In this document: positions 12,401 through 22,276 of the stretch, one piece after another
Position numbering within the stretch: position 1 is the first letter of the stretch
Layout: every line of letters begins with the position of its first letter
NCBI RefSeq assembly: GCF_900324485.2
Contig: NC_046650.1
Span: 9,742,828-9,806,827 of the forward strand
DNA length: 64,000 nt
Direction of reading: 5' to 3'
From: Mastacembelus armatus
Lineage: Eukaryota > Chordata > Actinopteri > Synbranchiformes > Mastacembelidae
The notes under the pieces: generated by a model
The model's input: the letters and a program-made list of their open reading frames with translations, nothing else
The model's database searches: none
Told to the model about the DNA's origin: nothing
Position numbers and translations under genes: made by a program

Positions 12401-14445
12401 CTTGACTGCATGACAGTAATGTTGTATTAACCTGTGCTGAGGCTGTGAAATCCTGGTTTGGAGTGGAGGTGGTGATGGTCGAGGAGGTGTGAGGCTCCAG
12501 GCTGCCTTGGACAGTGATCACCAGGGGACCATCTACAAACTCCACAACATGCTTGGATTTCTGCAGGACTCTTTGTTGATCTAGGACAGAAAAAGTGACA
12601 TTTATTATTGTACATATGTGAATCACTGTTCTTTTAACACAAATTTGATTTTGTTTTCTTTTATTTCGACCACATATTATTAGAAAATAAGGAAGGGTAG
12701 AGGTCAAAAACTAATTTAGGACTACAGTACATTAGACTTATTTTATCATCTGTCTTTCTTCCATTTGTGCCAGTGAATTTAGGAATATTTTCCCCTTCTT
12801 CCTTTGTAATATAGACCCATGTTTTATCCAGAACAGCTGACCCATTACTTTCTGCAGTCATTCAGCTGATGTGAATGAAAACAAGAACTTTGTCTTTTAC
12901 AGTGTAAAATTATTGTGATAATCTTTCGATATATGCTCAGTATAATTTACAGTCAACACCCTGTTGAAGAAATTAAGCGCCTGAAAGCACTGCTCCTGCT
13001 GGTTTCACTTTCTCAAAAAAAACCTATATATCTTAATCATTTCACTGTTTGGGGGCCAGTTTTGTTGAGTTTAGTTTACTCTGACTCTACATATACTTTA
13101 GTATAGTCTACTTGAATACACTGTAATAGTTAAACCAGGGGTGTTTTCAGCAACTGTAATAACCAGGGGTTAAGTCATGATTGCACTGGGCTGTTATATT
13201 TTGGAGGGAGATAGACATCCTTGGTTGGAGAGGTTTCACCTATTTATATAACAAATAATGTAATGGAAACTTATTACACAGACACACTCAAAGGTTTAAT
13301 TCCCATCTAAAACAAGTCTTTTTACCCTGTTTTTTGTTAATTTCTTTCAGTTCATCTCCGGCATTCAGTTTCTATAGTGATATGAATATAAATATTAAGA
13401 AAACACTTTTTTAATAATTATTTTTGTAAGAAATAATTGTTTGTCCATCCATCATCTATACCCACTTATTACTATTTAGGGTCACAGGGATCAGCTGGAG
13501 CCTATCCCAGCTCTCTTTTTGGTGAAAGGCAGGGGTACACCCTGGACAGGTCCCCAGTCCATCACAGGGCCACATAGAGACCAACAACCTCACACACTCA
13601 CACTCACTCCTATGGGCAATTTAGAGTCACCAATCAACCTGACATACATGTTTTTGGACTGTGGGAGGAAACCAGAGTACCTGGAGAAAACCCACACAAG
13701 CACAGGGAGAACATGCAAACTCCACACATTAAGGCCCCTGGCGGGTTTCGAACCAGGAACCTTCTTGCTGCATTCTTGCTAAACACTAATCCACTGTACC
13801 GTCTTTGTCCACGCTTCGGTGGCCACAATAATTTGCAAAGGGAAGCAAATGGTTTCACTGGTGAGACTCACAGCGCAGTATGTAACAACTTTGCATTTTG
13901 CAGAAATTTTTCCACTGGTTTGCATGACAACCACAAGTTATGTAAAGTCATGCGACTTTATGTTTCTTCTTGAAATATTCAGGAAGGGGAGACTGGGTGT
14001 TCTCACAGCAAGCTTTAGTTTTTGCACCTTCCCTTGACTTAGAACCTGTGACAGGACCCAGTATGTTTGCGGCTGAGCTCAAATTTCAGATGTGAAGCCC
14101 AGAATGATTATGTCTAACGACATAGCTGCCACAGCTGTTTAATGGTAGGCTCTCTAGACATTTCCTCTAAAAATGTAAATACAATAAAGTGACAAAGGCG
14201 TCTCAACCAACATTACCAGACAATTTACAATATAAAACAATTGGTCATTTATGGACAGTGTTTTGTCACCTACCTTGTTGATCCTTGAAAAGTATACAGT
14301 AGACATTATCTTTTACACCCCTCAGGACACATTCACCTCCGCCTGATTTGCGACGAATACGAAAATAAGTTTTTATCACCCTCCTCTGCTCTTCGTGCAG
14401 CCGGTGACTCTCAAAGAAAACAGGGTGTTGGTGAATATCATCCAT
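8350..14445 (-). CDS. Predicted RRM/KH/macrodomain-GIMAP fusion protein, copy 2
   Basis: Five coding exons on the minus strand: 14445-14274, 12580-12432, 12210-10111, 9855-9786 and 9422-8350. Phases agree throughout and give 1188 codons including the stop. Residues 1-107 are RRM-like, 108-580 KH-like, about 584-755 a full macrodomain, and 831-1187 a GIMAP GTPase. Only the first strand (GTIETQQ) and last helix (VFKSAQEDLQ) of the second macrodomain remain, because the two core exons present in copy 1 are absent. The retained macrodomain has GDIT, NAAN, GGVA and SSGIFG motifs. The big exon and its upstream intron are nearly identical to copy 1, while the flanks differ. Alternative: a GIMAP-only transcript from an ATGG at 9495-9498 with a weak gtggaa donor, which would give a 4-base coding start exon. 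Confidence 0.66.
10267..10782 (-). other. First macrodomain inside the large exon of copy 2
   Basis: A complete macrodomain of about 170 residues. It starts near GGIQVLVCHGDITKQ, then NAANEDLDHCGGVAAALSKA, GKIPTGDVVVTTGG, LLHAVGP, ISSGIFGVP, and ends with the helix AMQDACDRLLR. NAAN, the GGVA loop and SSGIFG are the usual ADP-ribose-contacting elements. By family it resembles the PARP14/PARP9 macrodomains that bind or remove ADP-ribose. Which of these it does cannot be told here. The whole unit is missing, in frame, from copy 1. Confidence 0.9.
13001..13012. promoter_or_regulatory. ISRE-like site in intron 1 of copy 2
   Basis: GGTTTCACTTTC matches the ISRE consensus AGTTTCnnTTTC except for its first base. 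It lies in intron 1 at a place related to the ISRE words of copies 1 and 3. Prediction from the motif only. Confidence 0.45.
13441..13810. repeat. Dispersed fish repeat in intron 1 of copy 2
   Basis: Contains TGGAGCCTATCCCAGC, ACACCCTGGACAGGT, CAGTCCATCACAGGGCCACA, ATGTTTTTGGACTGTGGGAG and GGGTTTCGAACCAGGAACCT. These blocks recur widely in fish genomes as the tail of a retroposon. I cannot name the family securely (LINE 3' end or SINE). It makes intron 1 longer than in copy 1. Confidence 0.75.
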
Positions 14446-15520
14446 CGACCTCCTGCGAAAAGGCGAATAAAGCTAAACACTGGCTTTGAAGAGTGGAAAC
14501 ATCTGATCGGGGTCTGGCTGTTACCCCAGTCAACAAGAGCTTCAAATAACAAAAGCCGTAAAACCTGCAGCTGAGTGGCCACTGTTGCGCATCATTTCAT
14601 GTAATTACGGCACAGTTGGTGTAACTGCAGTAAAGGGACGTTTAATATGGCTTAAAACACTTGACGTTCAGCGAGAGGCAGAAAGTGTGACTTTCTGTAT
14701 GACAGGACAAAATATGAATCAATTTAACTGCAGTTTTTGTAAATGTGACATCATCTGGATCCCAGGAGACACTTGTCCTGTCTGAGCTGAGTATACTGTT
14801 AAGGACTTCTATAGAGGGGAAGACATAGGGACTGGCATGCCAAAAAAAAAAACGCTAGTCATTCCTTCTACTCAGCAAGCCCATTATCTACAACAACCTC
14901 ACACACTCACGGGCAATTTAGAGTCACCAATCAACCTGACATACATGTTTTTGGACAAAGTACCATTTCAACTTTCAGATACTGGTTAAGTGTTTGTGCA
15001 GTATTATATTCAGCACATGTAGCCTACTGTACATAAAACACTGCACAACAACAGACAATGACAAGTATTTCCTGACCCGACTATTATCACATTACTGAAA
15101 ACACTAAAGGGCAAAATATATACAGTAATAAACTGGGCCAAACATACCTTTATTTTTTAAATTTCTCTCTTTAAAAAAAATATCCATAATATACTCCTCT
15201 GCAGAGATATGCTCCAATGTGCTCAATAATGTAAATAAACAATTTTGAACAAAATGCTTCCTGACTTTTTGCAGCAGTCTATGCAAATACAGATATTCCA
15301 ACACACTGGCAATCCAAATATAACAAATGACAGCATGGCGTTTAACAAGCATCCCAAATTATGTGCAATAAATCAGACACAACCGCTGACATGATGAAAC
15401 AAAGTGGAGTAACAGTAGAAATTTTGCTGCATTTGTTCATGTGAAATGAACCGGAGACAACTGATACAAAAACTCTTCAACAAATGAAAACAGGGAAAAT
15501 GTTTGAGTAAGCAGCACCAA

Positions 15521-15558
<38 letters not shown>

Positions 15559-15611
15559 GGTAGAGCAGAATTCAGGCATTCTCCTATGCAAAAACCTTAC
15601 CATTAAGTTTA
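14446..15611. other. Spacer between copy 2 and the TRIM gene
   Basis: The first 370 bases match the upstream region of copy 1. Bases 15020-15350 resemble window bases 1-330. An uninterrupted A34 run lies at 15522-15555, just beyond the TRIM stop codon. No coding exon supported. Confidence 0.55.
14885..14957. repeat. Short fragment of the same dispersed repeat
   Basis: Bases from CAACCTCACACACTCAC to CATGTTTTTGGAC repeat the middle of the element at 13441-13810. It is a truncated relic upstream of copy 2. Confidence 0.7.
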
Positions 15612-17620
15612 TCACCATATCTTCATTATTTCTGCGTAACAGCCACTGCGTGTGTCCTTCAACCCAATGCCAGGGTAAAGAGACTCAGTGAAGGTGGTGT
15701 GCTCCCTGTGGAGCAGGGTCATGGTGTCAGAGATGCTATAAAACGACAGCGTGCCTGCTTCATAATCCAGGTATACACCGACCCTGGAGGGCTTAACCTC
15801 TGACACTGCCTTGCTTTGAGATTTGTGTTGGAAAGTACAGCCACTTGAGGAGCACTCTAAACTCCATGACAGGTTGTTCTTTCCAAATTCTGATTCATAC
15901 GATGTTCTGCTGATGCCTTTGTACGACACCGCCACTGACCAGCCTGGACCACTTGCACTGACCTCCCAGTAACACCGCCCTGACAAACCCTGTCTGCACA
16001 GCACCTGCTTGATATTGGTGGTAAATCTGTCTCCGTGAGCACAGTAATAATTCTTATAATCCCCTCTTGTCACCCGCCGGTATTCTTCTGAAAGGGACAA
16101 ATATATGTTGACTGTGTTCTCATCCAGTGTTAGAGGATAGCAATCTAACAGGAGAGCAAAGCAGGAAAAACATAATCAGTATAAATAATTGTACTGGTAC
16201 ATTGTGGCACTGTGCTTAAAGGTGTTACTCACGGCGTAAAAACTCTTCTCTGGTCTTCGGCACAGGTGGCAGAACAACGTTGATAGTAGACACTAACAAA
16301 GAAAAAGAAAAACTAATAAATACCTTTGGACCTGACCACTATATGCTTTTCTTATATCTCTCAGGTACCTTCGGCAGCGATCCTTGGCCATGTTTTACCC
16401 ACAAGACTCTCTATGTTGTCTCTCAGCTCAGAGACGCAGCCAATCACAGTTTTCATCGACTGTTGAGGACGAAGAACAGCAACAGGCGGCAAGTCTGGAG
16501 ATTCACAGGAGGTGGAGAGAGACTGGAAAGTCTGGACAGAGACCAGAAGAAAGAGCATTTCCATATTATACAACTTCATACTTCACTACATTTAAGTGGC
16601 AAATATTGGGGTTTTTACTGCATTTGTCTTGACAGCTGTAGTTACTTGTTACTTTTCAAACTACAAATTTTCATAGCCTACCTGTACAGTATACTTTGGT
16701 AATTTGAATTAGGATTTTTTTTATAAACTGATTATAAAACTGAAAAGAGTTTTTTGTCCTCAGTTCATGAAGAGCTGTCTTTTGAATAAATCTGGACCAG
16801 AATGACACTACAAACAGATATTTAGATTATGATGCACTGCGGCAGATTAAGCCACCTACAGTATATACAGTAGTTAAAATTAATGCAATCACAGCATTAG
16901 GGTTCAATGTAAAAATGAATGCACTAGTATTAATGTGCTAACACTGACAGACCTAAATGTTTCATCTACAACTGACTTGCTGGATGTAAAAACACACACA
17001 ATGTGTTGAAATTATGTCGATTAAAAAAAACAATGTAAAGATGCAATTTGCATTTTTTCATTTTGGTCCCATCAGTAACAGATCACCAGATAGTTACAGG
17101 TTGCAGTGAAAAAACAATTTGTATGCTCTAATACCATTGTACCACTGAGAGCATACTCACTAACTGCATCTCTGTTTGGCACGGCAACTGCAACGCTGCT
17201 GATCGCAAGGCACTGCAAAGAGTAGTGAAATCTGCTCAAAGGATTATTGGCTCCCAACTCCCCTCCATCCACGACACATATCATAAACGCTGTACAAACA
17301 AAGCCAAGTCCATTGTCAAGGACGCCACCCACCCAAATCATGGTCTTTTCAGCCTACTCCCATCTGGCAGGCGATACAGGAGCCTGCGTTCCCGCACCAG
17401 CAGGCTCAGGTACAGCTTCTTTCCAGAGGCTGTAGCACTGCTGAACAAAACTTCACCTCCTGTCTAGCATTTGCACTTTAAGCTATTTCTAGTAACCTGT
17501 TTACATTTTACTATTTGCACTGTTACATGTTTACATTGACTGTATTGCACTGTTTATCAGTTTACATTACTCCTACACTGTTTCACCCAGGACTTGCACT
17601 GCTAACACCCCATACTATAC

Positions 17621-17659
<39 letters not shown>

Positions 17660-19843
17660 TTTTTAATATTCCATAGCCTGCCCATATACCCGGGCAATAT
17701 ATTGTACATATATATTAGTTATATTAGTTATATGGTAAACCTGTATTTATTTATCTATACACTGTACATTATTCATCTCTACTGTCTACACAACCATACT
17801 CTACCTGCACTTAGTACTTAATGCTTCTTTGCACTTCTGGTTGGATATCTACTGCATTTCATTTGCTCTGTACCTGTACTCTGCTAAATGACAATAAAGT
17901 TGAATCTAATCTAATCTAATCTAATCTAATACGGTCGCCATCTGGTGCTGCTGTCAAGCTTTGGCCAGCAGGTGTCACACTTCATTTAGCTTTAAAACTA
18001 ACTGAGCTGAAATTGGCACGTCATAAACTTCTACAGTTACTGTGAATGTGTTGACTGATATAAAGATTATACAGAGTAACAGAAACACTAAGAGCAGAAA
18101 GATTAAGGTGCTCCACATCACACTGAAAAGTGTATTGTACCTTAATGAAATGGATGTGGTCATCTGTATGAGAAAGTTGTTGCAGGTCAGTGTGTCTCCT
18201 CTGCAGCTTAGAGATCTCCTCCTCCAGCTGCAGCTGCAGCGCTTCAGCCTGAGCCACTGCCGTTTTCTCCTGACCTTCAATCAACTTGGTTGCCAAAGTG
18301 CGTTTTGCCTTTATGAAGGAGATCAGTCCATCAAAGATCTCATCACAGGACGCCACTGCAGTCTGGCTACAACACTGTTCATATTTAAAAAACAAACAAA
18401 AAAAAGTTTTAAAAACGTTTTGTTTACAATATCTGCTGTTTGGGTGGATCTGCTGCATAGAGCTATTTCTGCATCCTGGTAAACAGTCAGTCATAAGGCA
18501 GCACCAACATCCGGACTACATGCAGTTGTGATGAACCCCCCTTTTCTTTAAATACAAGCTTCTCATAAAGAGAATCACAAAGTAAAACCATACATCTGTA
18601 GTGGTGACTACTGTGACAGAGCCTGGCACATACTGATTCCACACCTTGAAATCCGTCAGAGCTTCAGTCAGCTCATCCAGCTCCTCTTCCCTCGCTTGGA
18701 GTCTCTCCATGACTGTATTTTGTGTCACAATCAGTTGTTTCTAAAATGATTAGTAAAAAGTAAGTAAATGATTATTTTGCAATCATATCCGATCTTATAA
18801 AAAATGTGAAATCTAGCTTCCTGTTAACTAGTGCTGTTGCGTTTTTGTTCCTACCTGCTCCTTTGCCCTCTCTGCTGCAGCTGACAGGGAGCAGTGGCGC
18901 CTGTGCTCATCTATAGTGCACAAATAGCAGATACACATCTTGTCTGTCTGACAGTAGACTTCCATCAGCTTGTTGTGTTTCGAACACATCTTTTCTTGCA
19001 GCGGGACTGTAGCTGAGACCAGCTGGTGGGTCTTTAGCACAAGAAAACTGTAGTGAGGCTCGAGGTGAGCTGGACAGTAAGATGCCAGGCACGTGAGGCA
19101 AGACACAGTGGCTTTGTTCCGGCTAGAGCCGCAGCAGAAATCACAGGCAACATCGGCTGGACCGGCACAGGCCAGAGGAGCAGAGGGAGAAGTCTGGTGA
19201 CTGCTTGCCCTCTTTAACACCTCCACAACCTTGGGATGATAAAAAAAAGAAGACTGTGCATTTATCAAGTCCTCAAAATCATCTACACTGGATATTCTGT
19301 GTGTGGAGATGGACAGACAGAGAGAGATAGATCCCATGATTCCTCAACAAAACTGTAGCATCTCAAAAACAAACACAAAATCAGATTATTTGATAAAAAT
19401 AAATAAAGTTAGGAAGCAGATTAGTAAAAACAAAATAAATTCTCTTACAGGTCTGGAACACAATAATGAAAAAAAAAAGGACCACATGGTGTAACCTAAT
19501 TATTCCAAAACCACAACTGTGTATAGTAATATATAGTATATAGTAAATAGTAAAACAAAGATCTGAATATAGTTACAACATTGTCTCCAGATAGAAACTT
19601 CCTCACCTCAGCCAGCAGGTTGTTCCTGTGCACCACAGGCCTGGGACTGAAGGTCTCCCTGCACTGAGGGCAGCTGTACGTCCCTTTCTGCTCCTGCTGG
19701 TCCCAGCAACTCTCAATGCAGCTTTTGCAGTAACTGTGTCCACACTGGATGGTGACTGGCTCTTTCAGCAGCTCCAGACATACTGAACAGCAGAAATGAT
19801 TCTGGTCCAAATCGGCGCCACGCTCCTGCGTCCCCTCAGCCAT
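15612..19843 (-). CDS. TRIM E3 ubiquitin ligase, fish TRIM25/finTRIM-like
   Basis: Seven coding exons on the minus strand: 19843-19607, 19229-18855, 18740-18645, 18374-18141, 16531-16369, 16292-16233 and 16144-15612. Phases agree and give 566 codons including the stop. The exon sizes (96, 234 and 60 bases in the middle) are typical of TRIM genes. Residues about 19-61 are a C3HC4 RING (CCSVCLELLKEP, CGHSYCKSC, SCPQC). Exon 2 has two B-box-type zinc motifs (CDFCCGSSRNKATVSCLTC and CSKHNKLMEVYC...CTIDEHRRH). Exons 3 and 4 are coiled coil. The last exon is PRY-SPRY (LDENTVN, LSEEYRRV, YWEVSASGPGWSVAVSY). By family it transfers ubiquitin, with target choice set by the SPRY domain, in the cytosol. 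It lies between copies 2 and 3 of the fusion family on the same strand. An L2-like LINE sits in the intron before exon 5. The exact orthologue is not known. Confidence 0.92.
17123..17930 (+). mobile_element. 5'-truncated L2-like LINE in a TRIM intron
   Basis: The plus strand encodes the end of a reverse-transcriptase protein: TESILTNCISVWHGNC, ALQRVVKSAQRIIG, then LLPSGRRYRSLRSRTSRL, stopping at about 17467. A 3' UTR follows, with a (TA)n/T-rich patch at 17620-17662, and it ends in AATAAAGTTGAATCTAATC plus TCTAA-type repeats. This is the usual 3' part of fish L2-clade LINEs. It is antisense to the TRIM gene and lies in the intron between exons 4 and 5. Confidence 0.8.
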
Positions 19844-20761
19844 TTTTGTTGAACTTCACATGTGCGCACCCGAGGCGGAGCTTGCACAGCTGCACACCTC
19901 CAACAATCAGAGCGCATCTGTTGTAGTTTACTTATAAAATAGCGCATGGTGCCACCTACTGGATCAATATTTTATTGCTTGTCTTTTCTTTATACACAAA
20001 TTGTCTCCAAACATACCATAAAAGTATTAGCAGCCAAATGTAATTGAAGTAAACGAGGTAAAAGTAATCAATGGCCATCCTCTCACTAATGTATTTTAGA
20101 TTATTGGATGATATTTATTGATGCATTATTGTGTTCATCACTTTAATGTTGCAGCTGGTGAAGGTGGAGCTAATGTTAACTAAGGTATAAGATTATAAGT
20201 CAAGTTGTTTTACATACTGCTGGTCACCTTGTGAATTTCCTCCTGAACGTCAGTAGTTTTATGATTATACTTTATTTAGTTTAATATTTCTGAATCTGAA
20301 AAGTAACTAGTAACTGTAGTTAAAAAATAAAAGTTGCAAAGTAAAAGTACAATAGTTTCTTCTGAAAAGGTGAAGAATGAAGTAGCAGAAAATGGAAATA
20401 CTCAAGTAAAGTGCCCCAAAACAAAGAGCTGTACTGCAGACTTTAAAGTGCAGGTAATCAAGTCGGTAGCTGAGACAAAGTTTGGAGCGACAGTCGACAT
20501 TCAGACGACCTGAGAGAGGAGGAGGAGACGCTGGCAAAGAATATTATTTGACTGTGTTTATTAACAGCAACAGTGGGCATGGATGTTAGTTTGCCATGTT
20601 TTCTCAGAGTATGAAAATGTTTTAGGCTTTGGAAATCGTATATTTTCTGAATAAAACATCTTGTTTTTAGTAATTTTAAAATAACGCACAATGAAACAAA
20701 GATGGGAAAACACTACAAAGCACACAACTTAATAAAAATATACAAAAGCCATTACACTATA

Positions 20762-20796
<35 letters not shown>

Positions 20797-21260
20797 CTTT
20801 CTAAGATAAATTTTTTTCTCAGACTAAAAAAAAGTTTGCTAATTGATTATAAGTGTCACAGTACAAGTGAGAGTACAGTACAGTACAGTAGCACAGTACA
20901 GTACTCAGCTGTAAATGGCTACTTGTTAAACTAACAAAAATCCAACAAAAACATTCAGCATTTCACAATCACAGAAAGTGTCAAATAAATTGATGAATAT
21001 AGATAATTTCATTCATGAGCCCAACTAGTAGCATTTCACTTTGATATAGAAATAACATGTGATCATCAATCACATCTCAAACAAATATACATTTTTTCCC
21101 TATACTATTGATATTAACAGCTATTACACTGTGATCACTAAACCTTACCAAGGTCTAAAATAAGAAGCCCATTGTTCTCTTGTTGTTTCAAACATGAGTT
21201 GTATGTTTTACATTAAAAAAAAATCAGCCTCTTTCTTCTTTTCTCTGTTTTGCCTGTGCT
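19844..21260. other. Spacer between the TRIM gene and copy 3
   Basis: Contains the likely TRIM promoter (19844-19960, a little GC-richer), a stretch at about 20290-20430 that resembles a common fish MITE-like repeat (AAATGGAAATACTCAAGTAA), a (TA)n run at 20764-20793 and CAGTA-type repeats at 20866-20905. No coding exon supported. Confidence 0.5.
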
Positions 21261-22276
21261 TTATTCAAACTGGTTCCAGACAGCATCAGCTGTTAGTTGA
21301 ACAGCATCCATTGGATTTTCTGCTACTTCAGCTGCACTATACCCTATCTTACTACCCTTTACTCCTCCTCTTTCAGCAGCAAACAAAACTCTTTCTTTTA
21401 TTCCATGTGTTAACGCAAGTGCTGCAAAATCTGAACTACTCTGAATCTGAACTGGTGACTTGTTAAAAACTGATGAGAACATTCCTGCCACACCCAGCAA
21501 AGCTCCTAACACCAGACCTGTTGTAACACCTGTAAATCTGATCAATAACCTTTCAAACACACTTTTTGTAGCTTTGTTTCTTATCTTCTCCCGTGACATA
21601 TTTGGTGATGACTGTCTGATGGTCTCTTCTTCCATCTGTATTTCTCTTTTTACTGCTTGTAGCATCTCATTAGTGTAGTAGTTTTCATTGTTTGCGTTAA
21701 TTATCTTGTCAACTGTTTTCAGTAGCTCTGACACCTGAACCTGATTGCTCATGTAGTTGTACTCTTTGTTCTTCCAGTATTTATTATCAGTGACAAGGCA
21801 TCGGCCTCCACACTTCTTCACCAGATCACTCAGTTTCTCATTCCGACTGACAAACTCCTCAATGTTGATCCTTTTAGGGAGCTGGTCACCATGAGTGAAG
21901 ACAACCACAGCATATTTCAGAGCATCTTCAGAGAAATACTGACATATTTTAGTGATGACAGCCTGCTCCTGCTCTGTGAACTTCTCCACTTTGAGCACAA
22001 TGAGAAAAGCATGAGGCCCAGGAGCGCACTCTGTGATACACCTCACTATCTCAGGCTTCAATTCTTCCTCATTCCTCCTTGTGTCAAAAAAACCAGGAGT
22101 GTCAATCAAAGTGATGCTTCGTCCATTGACAGATCTGGTTTCTGCTTCACATGTTCTTGTTCCAGAGTTGGGAGAATGGTTTGTCTTGAACAACTCCTCT
22201 CCAAATATGGTGTTAACCAGGCTGCTTTTCCCAGCACCAGTTTTTCCCAGCAGGACGATCCTCTTTGTAAGTGATG
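21261..22276 (-). CDS. AIG1/GIMAP GTPase exon of copy 3
   Basis: Has GKTGAGKS, IDTPGFFD, RCITECAPGPHAF and THGDQL. In the C-terminal part the conserved tail motif is altered to AENPMDAVQ and the end is NQFE. The stop codon lies inside AATAAA. The N-terminal 190 residues are almost the same as copies 1 and 2, while the C-terminal third is clearly different. Confidence 0.93.

Noticed and set aside
17225-17467. A host gene on the plus strand within the TRIM intron
   Set aside because: The protein is the end of an L2-like LINE reverse transcriptase, followed by its typical 3' tail.
20764-20905. Regular repeats as a possible CRISPR-like array
   Set aside because: They are simple TA and CAGTA microsatellites without spacers, in a vertebrate genome.
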